A DNA stretch of 64,000 nucleotides, taken from assembly GCA_036346225.1 (NCBI GenBank), contig JARFIW010001346.1:124001-188000 (forward strand), written 5' to 3'. Each line of letters begins with the position of its first letter. The stretch's first letter is position 1. The stretch is from Platerodrilus igneus. Lineage: Eukaryota > Arthropoda > Insecta > Coleoptera > Lycidae. Shown here piece after piece: positions 1-10,157 of the stretch. The translations under genes and the position numbers were made by a program. The notes beneath the pieces were generated by a model, which ran no database searches, had not been told where the DNA came from, and was given only the letters and a program-made list of their open reading frames with translations.

Positions 1-19
1 ACTGAAAACCTAATGATGA

Positions 20-21
<2 letters not shown>

Positions 22-62
<41 letters not shown>
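22..62. repeat. (TA)n microsatellite
   Basis: Uninterrupted TA dinucleotide run. It lies at the 3' side (minus-strand sense) of the first tRNA-like unit, as another TA run does at the inverted unit near 1,337, so it may be the tail of that repeat family. Confidence 0.9.
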
Positions 63-67
<5 letters not shown>

Positions 68-149
68 ATGAAATAATAACTTAGACTTTTATGCAAAGCC
101 CAAATGATCATTTCAAATCGAGCTAGTAATTGAAAGATGGAAAATATAA

Positions 150-223
150 GGTCTTGGACAGGACTTGAACCTGTATCCTGGTTTTGCTGGAACCATGCGT
201 TTACCAATTGCGCCACCGAGACC
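150..223 (-). tRNA. tRNA-like SINE head or tRNA pseudogene, copy 1
   Basis: The 74-nt block folds as a tRNA. The 7-bp acceptor GGTCTCG/CAAGACC has one mismatch. The anticodon stem TGGTT/AACCA and the T arm ACAGG/CCTGT with loop TTCAAGT are perfect. The anticodon loop reads CCAGCAA, which would give AGC (Ala). Position 33 is C instead of the near-invariant U, and there is no normal discriminator base. The 3' flank has a TTTT run 5 nt downstream. Because it sits in a 404-bp repeat with a TA tail, a tRNA-derived SINE head is more likely than a functional tRNA. Confidence 0.6.
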
Positions 224-553
224 GATGACGACAATTGGGAAATCTACAAATTTAAATCGTGTGCACGACTATATATAAACCTAACTTTCAATTACGTTTG
301 GCATTTTTGTTAATCATATCTGACATTGTCAAGTTTTTGACTTATGTCAGTTATAGACAGGAAGCGGCGCTCAAAATTACGGCTATAAGCCAAGTATTAA
401 ATATATAAATATTTTAGATAGTTAATTACACAGGATAAGTTGATAAATACTATCGTATTACAGTGAATAAGATGAAATAATAACATAGACCTTTATGCAA
501 AGCCCAAATGATCATTTCAAATCGAGCTAGTAATTGAAAGATGGAAAATATAA

Positions 554-627
554 GGTCTTGGACAGGACTTGAACCTGTATCCTGGTTTTGCTGGAACCAT
601 GCGTTTACCAATTGCGCCACCGAGACC
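554..627 (-). tRNA. tRNA-like SINE head or tRNA pseudogene, copy 2
   Basis: Identical in the 74-nt block to the copy 404 bp before it, with the same CCAGCAA anticodon loop and the same C at position 33. The flanks are also nearly identical, showing recent tandem duplication. Confidence 0.6.
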
Positions 628-957
628 GATGACGACAATTGGGAAATTTACAAATTTAAATCGTGTGCACGACTATATATAAACCTAACTTTCAATTACG
701 TTTGGCATTTTTGTTAATCATATCTGACATTGTCAAGTTTTTGACTTATGTCAGTTATAGACAGGAAGCGGCGCTCAAAATTACGGCTATAAGCCAAGTA
801 TTATATATATAAATATTTTAGATAGTTAATTACACAGGATAAGTTGATAAATACTATCGTATTACAGTGAATAAGATGAAATAATAACTTAGACCTTTAT
901 GCAAAGCCCAAATGATGATTTCAAATAAAGCTAGTAATTGAAAGGTGGAAAATATAA

Positions 958-1026
958 GGTCTTGGACAAAACTTGAACCTGTATCCTGGTTTTGCCGGGA
1001 CTATGCGTTTACCAATTACGCCACCG
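958..1026 (-). pseudogene. Truncated tRNA-like block, copy 3
   Basis: Third copy in register with the first two. It differs in the anticodon loop (CCGGCAA, anticodon GGC) and in both stems, and loses its first acceptor bases where the sequence switches to an inverted copy of the spacer. Confidence 0.7.
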
Positions 1027-1334
1027 CTTCCTGTCTATAACTGACATAAGTCAAAAACTTGACAATGTCAGATATGATTGACAAAAATGCCAAACGTAAT
1101 TGAAAGTTAGGTTTATATATAGTCGTGTACACGATTTAAATTTGTAAATTTCCCAATTGTCGTCATCGGTCTCGGTGGCGTAATTGGTAAACGCATGGTT
1201 CCGGCAAAACCAGGATACAGGTTCAAGTCCTGTCCAAGACCTTATATTTTCCATCTTTCAATTACTAGCTCGATTTGAAATGATCATTTGGGCTTTGCAT
1301 AAAAGTCTAAGTTATTATTTCATGTTATTCACTG

Positions 1335-1336
<2 letters not shown>
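1027..1336 (+). repeat. Inverted fourth unit of the tRNA-like repeat
   Basis: This is the reverse complement of the spacer plus tRNA-like block plus 95-nt body of units 1 and 2, joined directly to truncated unit 3. The segment 1,027-1,167 is complementary to about 225-370 and to 629-775, so the array can form a long hairpin. Confidence 0.8.
1168..1241 (+). tRNA. tRNA-like SINE head or tRNA pseudogene, copy 4 (inverted)
   Basis: The 74-nt tRNA fold is kept. The anticodon loop is CCGGCAA (GGC). It is followed by the same 95-nt body and then by a TA microsatellite at 1,337. Like the other copies it has C at position 33, so a charged, translating tRNA is doubtful. Confidence 0.6.

Positions 1337-1388
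<52 letters not shown>
1337..1388. repeat. (TA)n microsatellite
   Basis: TA run with a few CA interruptions at its 3' end, directly after the body of the inverted tRNA-like unit. Confidence 0.9.
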
Positions 1389-1389
<1 letters not shown>

Positions 1390-1559
1390 TCAACTTACGT
1401 ATTCATTTGGTTATTATACTAATAATTATGACAGGTTGAAAATTAATAAATAGACTGTATATCTTTTACATTTTCTGTAATTCTTGTTTCATGCAATATT
1501 TCAAAGAAATTTCAATTAATCGAATTGGCGGTGGTGGCAAAATTATTCTTTCATACGGG

Positions 1560-2540
1560 CAGCTGATACCCTAGAAACGGCCGTGGGGATCACACACTAC
1601 TTTTTAAAGTTCCATAGGTGTCTTCATTCTTAAAAGAAGTAATTACTGAGGCCCTACGGTTATTTCCAATCTTATGTGCTATAAAGTATTGGTTTAAACT
1701 TTTTCATATAAATTCCGTTCATCGTGAATTCCGCTTGTACTAGTTCTAAAGTAATAGCAGTCGTAATCGTAAATTTTTTAATATATTTTTATCAAAGTGT
1801 GATGTATTCAAACTTACAATGTTTGTAGTTTCTAAACAAATGTAGATTTTACATAGTGCGTGTTTCTAACTTATGTCTCGTCACAATTTTATGCAACGTA
1901 TTAGTGACATTAGTGCCTGATGTTCAATAAAACTATATTACAAAAAATGTAATTTTATTAGTCGCAAGAAAGCAAGGACCAAAACGTAAGGCGGTATACC
2001 AATTTAAACCAGGAAATGATTCTTATACATGTGCAACGGTTTTAAAGGAAATTTACTCGTTTAAAGGAAACGTCATTAAAAATAATTTAGAAAATACATA
2101 AATTGAAAAAAGTGGCTCATGAGGGGTTCAAACCCTCGACTGTCGCGTTATTAGCACGATGCTCTAACCTACTGAGCTAATGAGCCAATGTGTACAAAAT
2201 ACCATGTCCATATATCAATACTATTACAATAGTTTTTTATTTTAAATACTACGTGTACATAAATAATTTATTTATTACTAATTCAAAGTATAAGTAACAT
2301 CGTTTCTTTGATTTTAAAAATTAAGTGCAAAACAAGACTTTCAAACATTATTTCATTTGAAATGTATTGATTACTTATAGTTTCAGTTCTTGGAGCTTAC
2401 AGCGGCATCCATCTAGTATAAAGCAACCGAACTCTATTACCTTCTTAGGTAGAGCAAGCAAGCTTCCTACATTATGGTTTTATACTATAGATGCCAGAGT
2501 CTGACGTGCCTACATTTCATTGTCCAAGAATATGTTATTC
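1560..2540 (-). repeat. Diverged dispersed segment around tRNA-Ile, copy A
   Basis: About 1 kb that matches 37,835-38,790 in the same orientation at low but continuous similarity. Shared landmarks are the agtaatagcagtcgtaatcg word, the tRNA-Ile, the catgtcc...attacaatagt 5' flank, and tagatgccag...gac...tacatttcattg at the far end. The two copies are separated by 36 kb and differ by many indels. Either this is an old segmental duplication or both are members of a tRNA-linked repeat family. Confidence 0.6.
2113..2186 (-). tRNA. tRNA-Ile (anticodon AAT)
   Basis: Clean cloverleaf. The 7-bp acceptor GGCTCAT/ATGAGCC is followed by discriminator A. The D arm contains TAGCTCAGTAGGTTAGAGC. The anticodon arm TCGTG-CTAATAA-CGCGA has anticodon AAT, and the T arm GAGGG/CCCTC has loop TTTGAAC. 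A T6 Pol III terminator follows within a few bases of the 3' end. The body matches the eukaryotic tRNA-Ile(AAT) pattern. The T loop has TTTGAAC where TTCGAAC is usual, a small departure in the B box. It could be a functional gene or a member of the diverged repeat that carries it. Confidence 0.88.
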
Positions 2541-3130
2541 GATATTATTTAAAGAGAGCGTGTAGTGAATGTAGTTAAAACATATAATTGATAACTACTG
2601 ATAAAAGTCAGAGAGAAAGCACCTTAAATTGAAAAATGATATTACTAATACAAGATATTAGATCCCTGTATATCACAAGCATTTATTCAGGTTTATACTA
2701 AGTTTTTAGGTGCATAGCTTTCAGGACGCGAAAGTAAATTACCAATTTTGTTATCGATTATACTCTTAATTTCGATTAAAACTGTAAAGATGAACGAATC
2801 AATTCTAGTATTCAGGTATATGGAGTAAGGCCATACACTGGCAATTTTTTAGGAAGGTGTTCTTGCAAAATAAAATAAATTAATTTACCTTTCAAAGAGG
2901 CAAGCGCATTACGGAACAAAGTATGGTAAATTCAATATCAACCTTTGGCGGAAGATATATTCGAAGTTTCGACCATAAATAAGTATTTTTACTACAGGCA
3001 GTTAGTTTTTACGAAGGTAGATAAATTTGGACACTTTTTTAAGAACCATAGGATACAAAAATAATCTAGGTAGTATAAAATAAAATTAAATTTTCTTGAC
3101 AAAAGCGCAAATCTATTGATAACTTCTTCA
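2541..3130. other. AT-rich sequence without recognisable content
   Basis: No reading frame of note, no RNA fold and no repeat shared with the rest of the window could be seen here. Confidence 0.5.
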
Positions 3131-3131
3131 A

Positions 3132-3748
3132 TTAGTACTTCAATTTCTTAAGATTACTCAATAAAGCAAGTTCAGTTAATCTCTCATTTTCAAGTGAATT
3201 TCTAATAAAGCTTTTATTTCGTTTCGAGAACATTCTCTCTGGAGTTGTAGTGGATACTGACATTTCACAAAAAACTTTCAATAAATTGTAAATATTTAAA
3301 ATATTGCTCTGTTGCACAATTTTATTGCCTCTAAAGGATTTTATGAAATATCTTCATCTTCTAACAAATAGGACTACCTTGTTTTCCAAATATTTAGTTC
3401 ACTAGGTAAAGTATTAGGCAAAATGCAACTTAAAACTTTAATAACATTTATATAACTTAAAAACCGTCAATTCAACTGCTTTAAAGAATCCTCACAAAAA
3501 GGGATTGCTACTGATATTCAGTAATAACATCGCGGACTTGAAGAAACTACATTTACACGATTTTCTTGTTTTGAAGTTAATATAGGGATAGTTAATGTAC
3601 AGTCCAAATTTTCTAATAGAAACCTTGATTCTGATAAAATTTTTGAAAACGTCGAATCTATGTATGTTGTTGGTATTGATAAAGTTTTCTTTATGTTCTT
3701 AATGTAGACGAGCGCGGCAGACAATTCGCATGCCACTAAAGTTTGCAA
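3132..3748 (-). pseudogene. hAT-type transposase, C-terminal remnant
   Basis: Two minus-strand pieces in consistent order. The upstream piece (3,518-3,748) has the hAT pattern of a helical Tyr/Ile-rich stretch (ALVYIKNIKKTL, TFSKILSESRFLLENL) followed by a short P...Q.NR.N motif. The downstream piece (3,132-3,317) has the hAT dimerisation signature around STTTPERMFSK, FIRNSLENERL and ELALLSNL. The two are in different frames with stops between them, and no catalytic N-terminal region or BED finger is seen. This is a decayed fragment of a cut-and-paste DNA transposon of the Ac/ZMYM-like type. No terminal repeats or 8-bp duplication were found. Confidence 0.7.
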
Positions 3749-3759
3749 AAGGTTATTGT

Positions 3760-5479
3760 GTGTGGAAACAGTCAGAAATACAAACTGACAGCAAATTTTT
3801 GTGTGGCAATACGCTTTGAATATTGTATAACCCTTAAAGAAACGTCAATGTTTTACCTTAGCTATTACTTTAACATTTTTCATGTTGATAAGTCACTTTG
3901 ACAACTGTCACTTTGACACAAAATTTATGTCACAGCTGTCGCTTTAACACGGCCGTTATTTCAGGCGGTTATCTTTTACACAACTGTAACTTTGACATAT
4001 CCCCTGTATACAAAGTTTGCAGCATCGCGTATATTTCCATTTTTGCAATAATTTAATATAGCGCATATTTCACAGTTCTTAGAGAAAAAAATTGATCTGA
4101 ATGCAAGGCATAAATTTTATAATTAGACTTTAGAGTGAACGCTATTTTTGAATCAACCTTGTCCAGTACCCGGTATATAACTTTTTTGCAGCACTTGATG
4201 TAATTTTTTTATTTTTAGAGATAGCGATCGTGTTTGGGGTCTTTCAAAAGAGAATTTTAGGAAGATTACATTTATGGCATATTTATTACTTTGCAACTAC
4301 CATTCAGCCTTAAAAATAAAAAACTCTAGAATTTTTGCTTGTATTTTCGCTAGGCTTTTATTTACAAATATTTGTTAACGTTTATAGTATAAAATTTGGA
4401 AACGAAGAATCTGTCATCAATTTTAATCTATGACCAACCTCAACAAATACAATCCGTAGTTCCTAATTTTCTTAAATCTTTATTTATAGATATTGTGTTT
4501 TCTCGTAAAACATGATATGATCCGTCTAGGCCCTGCGCTATAATATGTTTAAAGAAAAAACTAGAATAGTATGCGAGTACTTTAATACTAATAGCGGAAC
4601 CAAACTGCACCTACCACGTGGAGGTAGCTTATCCCTACATCGCGTGTTAGTTACCTATAGACTCATTATATATAAATTGTGATATTTCTTAGAAATGTTT
4701 ATAATCATATTTCTTTTAATAGCTTCTGTATTAGTACATCCCACCAGCGAAGTTGAGTTGTTTCCTTTGAGAAATATCATTTTTAGGTTGCATGCATTCT
4801 AGGGCTATGGAAGGACAGCTTCTGTATCTTATATTGTTCATAATATAGGTTTGTCAAAATTCATATTGGCAACTTTCTGTTTTTAATTTATTACAGTTTT
4901 ATGATTCATTTGTTTTGATTAATAATACATTAGGCTGGCACCTATGATCTCATCATCTGGGAGCAAGGACGTTCCATGTAGAATTGTACTCAGTCAAAAG
5001 AATAAAAAGTCCTATTCTCTGATTATAGTTAATCTTTCTGTAAGTTAATTTTAGATATATTTGGACAAACAAAATAACACAAAGTAACATTATTTTGCAG
5101 TCTTAATTTGCATGTCCGAAGTTTACGGAAAATATCTCGAATTACTTTCTGGGGGAAGATCTATTTTCTATAGAGAACTTCGTAATTAACATTCAAAGAA
5201 ACAACATGTAAACTGGGGAGGATTAATTTAACTTAAAGAAAAGGTTTCAAACAGACTGATAGTAGTCATTAAAGTTCGGATAGTACTCTATTGGGTTGGT
5301 TACTTTTAATTCTAGGAACAGCTTAGTTGCACTAAATTAACAACTTCACGTTTGACATAAGCATGTAGAGACCTTTGAAACTATAACCTAGAAAAATTCT
5401 AAATGAATAGATATTTTTAATTAATTTCATGAAATTTATAAACGTACCCCAATCGGTTTTAGTTATTGGATTAACAGTG
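3760..5479. other. AT-rich spacer before the Maverick
   Basis: No convincing gene. At 3,890-4,000 the phrases (CACTTTGACAACTGTCA, CACTTTGACACA, ACTTTGACAT) repeat a TTTGACA(C/A)AACTGTCA word three or four times, a short degenerate direct repeat. The rest has no visible signal. Confidence 0.4.
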
Positions 5480-5485
5480 TACAAA
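5480..5485. repeat. Target-site duplication TACAAA, left
   Basis: Six bases directly before the first base of the Maverick left terminus, identical to 22,732-22,737. Six-base duplications are the established signature of Maverick/Polinton integration. Confidence 0.93.
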
Positions 5486-6393
5486 AGTAGATAGAATAGG
5501 TATGTTCTGGCACACTTCGATCCTCACTCGATCGATCCCCCCACCCTGCCTTCTAGTTCGCAGTTGTTGAGGTGGTGTGCCTTGTAAATTCTGACGATCC
5601 TCAAGACACTTCTGGCGCACACCGTTTTTCACTGGATTGCCGCCCCCCCTCCTTCCCCTTTCTCCTAGCCTACTAGTTGTAGGGTGTTGAAGGGGGAAGG
5701 GGGTCTTATGAGAATTCCTATGACTCATTTGAATTCTTCATTATGTATATCGGCTTTGAGGGTGTCCTAATCGGCATTTTGCAGAATAGAAAATTTTTTA
5801 ACGATCCTCATGACTCATATGAATTCTTCATTATGTTTATCGGCTTGCGGGTGCCCCATTCGGCACTTTGCGGTCTAGAAAAAATTTAACGATACTCCTG
5901 ACTCGTAGAAATTCTTCATTATGTTTATCAGCTTTGCGCGTGCCCCATTCGGCATTTTGCGGTTTAGAAAAAATTTAAAAAAAAATTTCAAATCGTGTTA
6001 ACATATGCACTCAAAATTATATGGCATAGGTATGGGTAATCAAAATTGTAAAGGGTAATTGTTTCCGTTCTCTGGGATCGGTGATTGAGCACGGAAATAA
6101 AAATAAACTGCAATATATAGAAATAAAAATTTATTAGACAATCTATACACAGTAGTAATAAATTCTTTGTATATATCTACATTTACAATAATATTATCAT
6201 TGTACACGTTTTTAGGCTAAACATGTATATACATTGTGACCTTAAAACAGTCACGTAATGTGTACAACTTAAATCCGAGCAATATATACAACTTATAAAC
6301 TAAGTAAAATAAAATCTATTATCTATTTTCCTATGCCCCCATGCATACGTTAAGGTCGTTTTAGGGATGACGAAACGCTTGTCATCTGCGCCC
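5486..6393 (+). repeat. Maverick left terminal inverted repeat
   Basis: About 908 bp complementary to 21,917-22,731. The outer 60 bp match almost perfectly and the inner end lies inside the last 30 codons of PolB, so both TIRs carry the PolB 3' end. It is longer than the right TIR mainly because it holds three instead of two copies of an ~83-bp subterminal repeat. It also has a strongly C/T-rich block at 5,640-5,700. Confidence 0.92.
5700..5970 (+). repeat. Subterminal tandem repeat in left TIR, three ~83-bp copies
   Basis: Three copies of a unit of the form gactcatatgaattcttca then ttatgtttatcggctt, gcgtgccccattcggcattt, tgcggtctagaaaaaattta. The right TIR has two copies in reverse orientation at 22,325-22,510. 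The copy-number difference accounts for most of the 93-bp length difference between the TIRs. Confidence 0.85.
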
Positions 6394-6863
6394 GATAAAC
6401 TAACCTTGCTAAGTAACAGCGTAAACAAATCATGTTTTTTGCTCCTAATAGACCGCATCGAAGGCACGAGGGCTCGGAAGTTACTGTTATGTGCTACGTC
6501 CTTAAAACTATCAACACTTATACCCTGCACAACACTACGCTTAACCCCTTTAATTTTTTTTATTACATTCCTTTCGCTAACTATACAGTAACTCTTGGCG
6601 CGAGTACCCACAAACTCTAAAACTATCTCACCACCAAACTCATCCTTGAACTTTCCGGGCACTTTCTTGTTTACAAGTGGGATCTTATATTTATTATCTG
6701 GGTGGTAGTCACTAGTGTCGAATAGGTCCAGGCGGGTATGAACATCACGGTACAAGTCTTCTGTTTCGACACTATACACGAGCGAATCGGTATCTGTATA
6801 CAAAAGCGAAAGCTTAGACCCATACAGAGGCAACAGTTTCTCATAGTGAAAGTCATAAATCAA
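6300..6863 (-). pseudogene. Maverick PolB, C-terminal segment (motif C)
   Basis: 187 codons continuing the protein-primed family B DNA polymerase. The catalytic metal-binding motif C is visible as LLYTDTDSLVY, followed by a C-terminal palm/thumb part with the pattern LEFVGTRAKSYCI. The frame is open to its natural-looking stop at 6,300. It is out of frame with the preceding segment at about 6,862, where a small indel must lie. The last 30 codons fall within the left TIR and are duplicated, still open, in the right TIR at 21,917-22,009. It would act in replication of the element genome. As it stands it cannot be translated as part of one polymerase. Confidence 0.9.
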
Positions 6864-7231
6864 GGTTTTGATAGGTCTAAAATCGAAAAGCCTGCATATA
6901 TAGGTTTATTATAGGTGACTCTAACGCGGTCCATCTGTATGAGTGTTAAATTTTCGCCTAGTACCAGATTACAATTAACGTTTGGGCGGGCAATCAGGGT
7001 ACTCGCACACAAGGTCTTCCGGTTACACTCCCACCGAGTCACAAGCTTCACGTCGACGCGCTTATCTATATTTTCCATGCTTTTACCAAAGATGGCATTG
7101 TTCATGAGTTTGAAAAAGTCCTTCTCAAAAGCGTTAGTGGCACGAGTGCGAAGGTCTGTGTTCAACTCGATATAAGGCTTCAACCATGGAGACCATGGAT
7201 GGAGGTCAACACTAATCCATTCCGCACACAC
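6860..7231 (-). pseudogene. Maverick PolB, motif B segment
   Basis: 123 codons in a frame different from both neighbours. Polymerase motif B is seen as FFKLMNNAIFGKSMEN (K...NxxFG). Upstream it overlaps a third short frame (7,180-7,368) that carries the linking region with PFCPEMK and LLATLEDKHRYIIHYRNLQQ. Breaks therefore lie near 7,370, near 7,230 and near 6,862. Several independent indels in one gene show relaxed constraint rather than programmed frameshifting. Confidence 0.88.
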
Positions 7232-7377
7232 TGCTGCAGATTCCTGTAGTGGATAATGTAGCGGTGTTTGTCTTCTAAGGTGGCGAGGAGCTTCGGAGCC
7301 TTAGATGCGATATAAGGCGACGTCTTCATTTCCGGACAGAATGGCAGGTCGTTGTGGAGATCATGCAAATGTGGAGG

Positions 7378-9612
7378 TTACTCTAAGTCGACCTCCAGAA
7401 TAAACCCTTTCGCAGAATCCTTGGGAACATTTAAGATGGTGGCCTGGAGTTCGGCTATATCGGTAGAGGGCAGCCATCGAAATCCTCCAAGAGGGAGAGC
7501 TTGGCTCATGGCCCAGCCATACAAGTTATTGGCATCGTAGTAGGCCAAATACTTAGACGGAACAGTAGGATCGTACTTTTCCATGTACTTATTGTTGGCA
7601 ACAGGGTAACGCCCACTACACTGGGTCAGACCCCCGCTGATCCCAGACTTTATAAAATGGTACATGTCAATATCCGTGAGGAGCTCCAGATTCACGCCGC
7701 TGTATTTTAACACGGCGTCCCAGGTTAATGAGGGCGCTGTCACATACTGGCACGGATCGAGTTCATAGGTTGACATGCACACTTGGCGAAAGTTCTCGAA
7801 GACGTCTGCCAACAACAGTACATCTGTCTTCAAATAGAGGTCGCTATATTCTCCGAGCGTGTTGAGGCCAAAGTCGCGCCATACCTTCTTAGCTCTTTCG
7901 TATTTGTCGGTGGTAATGGATGTAGAGGCGAGATCATTGTAGAAGGCGTCCTGTGGTGGTAAGACTATTTCCTCCAATACTTCCATACTTTGTATGTAAG
8001 TGTATGGAAACACGCTTTTCTTGGTAACCAGTTGGAACTTGGAGTCCTCGGGGAAGTGACGTCTGACCTCCACAAACTGGTCCTGAGCTAAATTCTTCGC
8101 TAATGTATCCAACCCGGACGCCATAAATCGGAGAGAGTCGATAAACCTAAGTTGGACACAGAACTTGTCGGCAGTCTTTTCTTGTTCGTCTAAGACCACT
8201 TCTGTATCGTATAGCCGTACAGTTTTCGAAAACGAGATGAACCGTTCTTTATTGTTCGGTATAACGCTAATCTTCTCGTTATCATTTATGATGAAATGAG
8301 CATCGTATCCACTAAGGTTGTGGAACACTACTGGAATAAACTGCGGAACCCGATAAAGGATGTTACATTTGGAGTGTACAGGGAAGCGGTACTCCCCATT
8401 CATGTGGTTGTGATCGCGCACACGGTCTGTTCCAAGCGGTTTCTTGCATATTCCACAGTCTTCGGTAGTGTGAAACAAAAGTTCATTCTGGGCATCCAAA
8501 GGAATCATGGGCACATTCGTCGTCAATATCTTACCCAGACGTCTAGCTTCCTCTCTAAGTTTGGTGACAAATTTGCGTGCTGCGTCTGGGCCCCTGTAGA
8601 TCTCAAATTTATTGAGGGAGTCATTGTAGCTGCATTTGATATAGTATGCCCAGCTATAAGGAGTATGCAGTTGGAGCGGTTTTGTAGATGACAGGTAGGG
8701 GTCAGGCGCTGCAAAACTGTACGGCTGTAAGAGCGACTCAAAGTCCGCATAAATAACGAATGGGACCTGCATTTGTTTTTGGATGCTCGAAAATTCCAAA
8801 ACGTTGTTGAAGACGGTGGGCATTTGGGTTACGACATGGTTACAGTCCCGCTCAGTATGCCTGATCAAGGCAGTCTCAGTCGGAAAAAAGATTAAACATC
8901 CATTGCAAATCCATTTATGTAAGCATTTTTTTGATAACTGTTTACCGACCAGACGACCCAAATCCTTGATCCAACAGAAATGACCTATTTTTTTGTGCTG
9001 GATGTAGAGCAAGTTAACGTACCGGGCTTTCCTGCGTTTAGTAAAATGTAGAGGACCAACAATAGACCTTCCTTCAACTCCGAATACATTGATACTCAGA
9101 TCGTTCAAAGCCTCGAACTTGGCAATCTTGTCAAAGGCCATAGGGAACTCTGTACCACCCATATTTAAGCAGCTCGAGTAATGGGGGTACTTGCTAAGAC
9201 GTTGGGGGTTATGCTCAGCAGGATACAGCGCTGCTACAATGGAGTATGCAAAACAGGCAGCGTCTCGGTTTTTAACATTCACCACCGCTTTTTTAGTTTT
9301 TATCCAGCGTGGAAGGTCAATGTAAGAGGATCCCCTAAGTGGCTGGTATTTGTTGATGTTTAGTTCTAAATTCAGGACACGTTGAAAGGCCCAACCGGAC
9401 TGGCGATGTTCAAATTCTTGGGATTTATCGAGCATCTCCTGAGAAAACGCTGTATACACTTTGTTCAAGTCGCTCGATCGGGTTATAATTTGATTCTTGG
9501 TATTGAAAGATTTAGTTGCTTCGGTATCACCCAAGTCCATCTTTGTGTACATACCAAACACTTCCACATTAATTTTAAGGGTCGTGTGAGCCTCTAAGGT
9601 GTCCTGGATCAA
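7378..9612 (-). pseudogene. Maverick protein-primed DNA polymerase B, main segment
   Basis: 744 open codons of a PolB_2-type polymerase. In order: a conserved N-terminal region, a Cys/His finger about residues 230-257 (CLHKWICNGC...H...C), exonuclease motif I about 289 (YADFES), a C-x2-C ... DHNH...G.YR ... H..CN block about 386-416 resembling the zinc/His signature of endonuclease VII-like nucleases, exo motif II about 431 (NLSGYDAHF), exo motif III about 589-604 (YSDLYLKTDVLLLAD) and polymerase motif A about 692-700 (YDANNLYG). The frame ends just after motif A at a frameshift. Replication motifs B and C follow in other frames. The start given is not a real initiator: a one-base break near 9,630 separates it from the zinc-finger exon to which it is normally fused. 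Confidence 0.93.
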
Positions 9613-9614
9613 CT

Positions 9615-10157
9615 TTACAAAATGCTGCTTTTGTTCAAGTAAAAATCTCCAATGTCTCTACAACCCGACAGATTATTGATGCGGTAAGTTGCGATCCGGG
9701 AGCGGAAAGCAGACGATAACAGCTGTATCGTTTCTTGTTCGGGGTCTCCGGATTTGGTCTTATGCGCGGCACTACGTAAATGTCCAGGAAACTGGCGTGA
9801 AAGAACGTCCATATTGCAATCCTCGCAATATCGTATGTCCTGTCGCTGGCGTTTTGGGCCGGGTGCAGCACGTGGTGGTGATGCCCCACGTTTGGCTGAC
9901 ATCGATGTAGAAGAAATAGTATCTCCGTGGAGGGCGTGCTGATGCCGGGTTAAATTAGCTCGACGCCCAAACCCCATATCACAAATGTCGCACACAAATG
10001 ATGCTGGTGCTTGTAATCCAGTCGGTAGAGCTGAGGCTGTAACCTGATGTGGTGGTCTAATGATATTATGGACCTCCTTTTTGTGTAGGTTCAGGTTGCT
10101 CTGGATCGAGAAGTTTTTCTGGCACACATCGCAGACGAATACTTTGACGGATTCCAT
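9615..10157 (-). pseudogene. N-terminal C2H2 zinc-finger part of the Maverick PolB gene
   Basis: About 180 codons from the ATG at 10,157. It holds two classical C2H2 fingers (FVCDVCQKNF...H...H and FVCDICDMGFGRRANLTRHQ), a linker with KRGASPPRAAPGPKRQRQD that looks like a nuclear signal, then a third Cys/His unit (YCEDCNMDV...GHLRSAAH). It ends three bases before the PolB frame, and the residues at the junction continue in the PolB frame, so the original product was one fused protein. The same architecture is present at 45,617-46,397. The preceding tandem repeat supplies the TATA box and probable start site. Confidence 0.85.

Larger units (their letters stand above)
64..1026 (-). repeat. 404-bp tandem array carrying tRNA-like heads
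   Basis: Three direct copies of one unit. The tRNA-like blocks start at 150, 554 and 958, exactly 404 bp apart. Each unit holds, in minus-strand sense, a spacer with the direct/inverted words tgacattgtcaagtttttga and ctgtctataactgacataag, a 74-nt tRNA-like block, and about 95 nt ending in a TA- or AT-rich tail. Units 1 and 2 are nearly identical. Unit 3 is more diverged and is cut inside its tRNA block at 1,026, where an inverted copy begins. Confidence 0.85.

Noticed and set aside
10..638. Minus-strand frames of 74 and 62 codons over the tRNA-like repeats, and the similar plus-strand frame at 1,184-1,453
   Set aside because: They read straight through the tRNA fold and the TA microsatellite (poly-Ile/Tyr); repetition of the DNA unit explains the shared peptide.
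5471..5728. 85-codon minus-strand frame at the left Maverick end
   Set aside because: Arises from the C-rich TIR sequence and crosses the element boundary into flanking DNA; the right TIR copy is not open in the same way.
6367..9942. Many plus-strand frames of 60-131 codons opposite PolB
   Set aside because: They are antisense shadows of a long conserved coding strand and carry no family signal.
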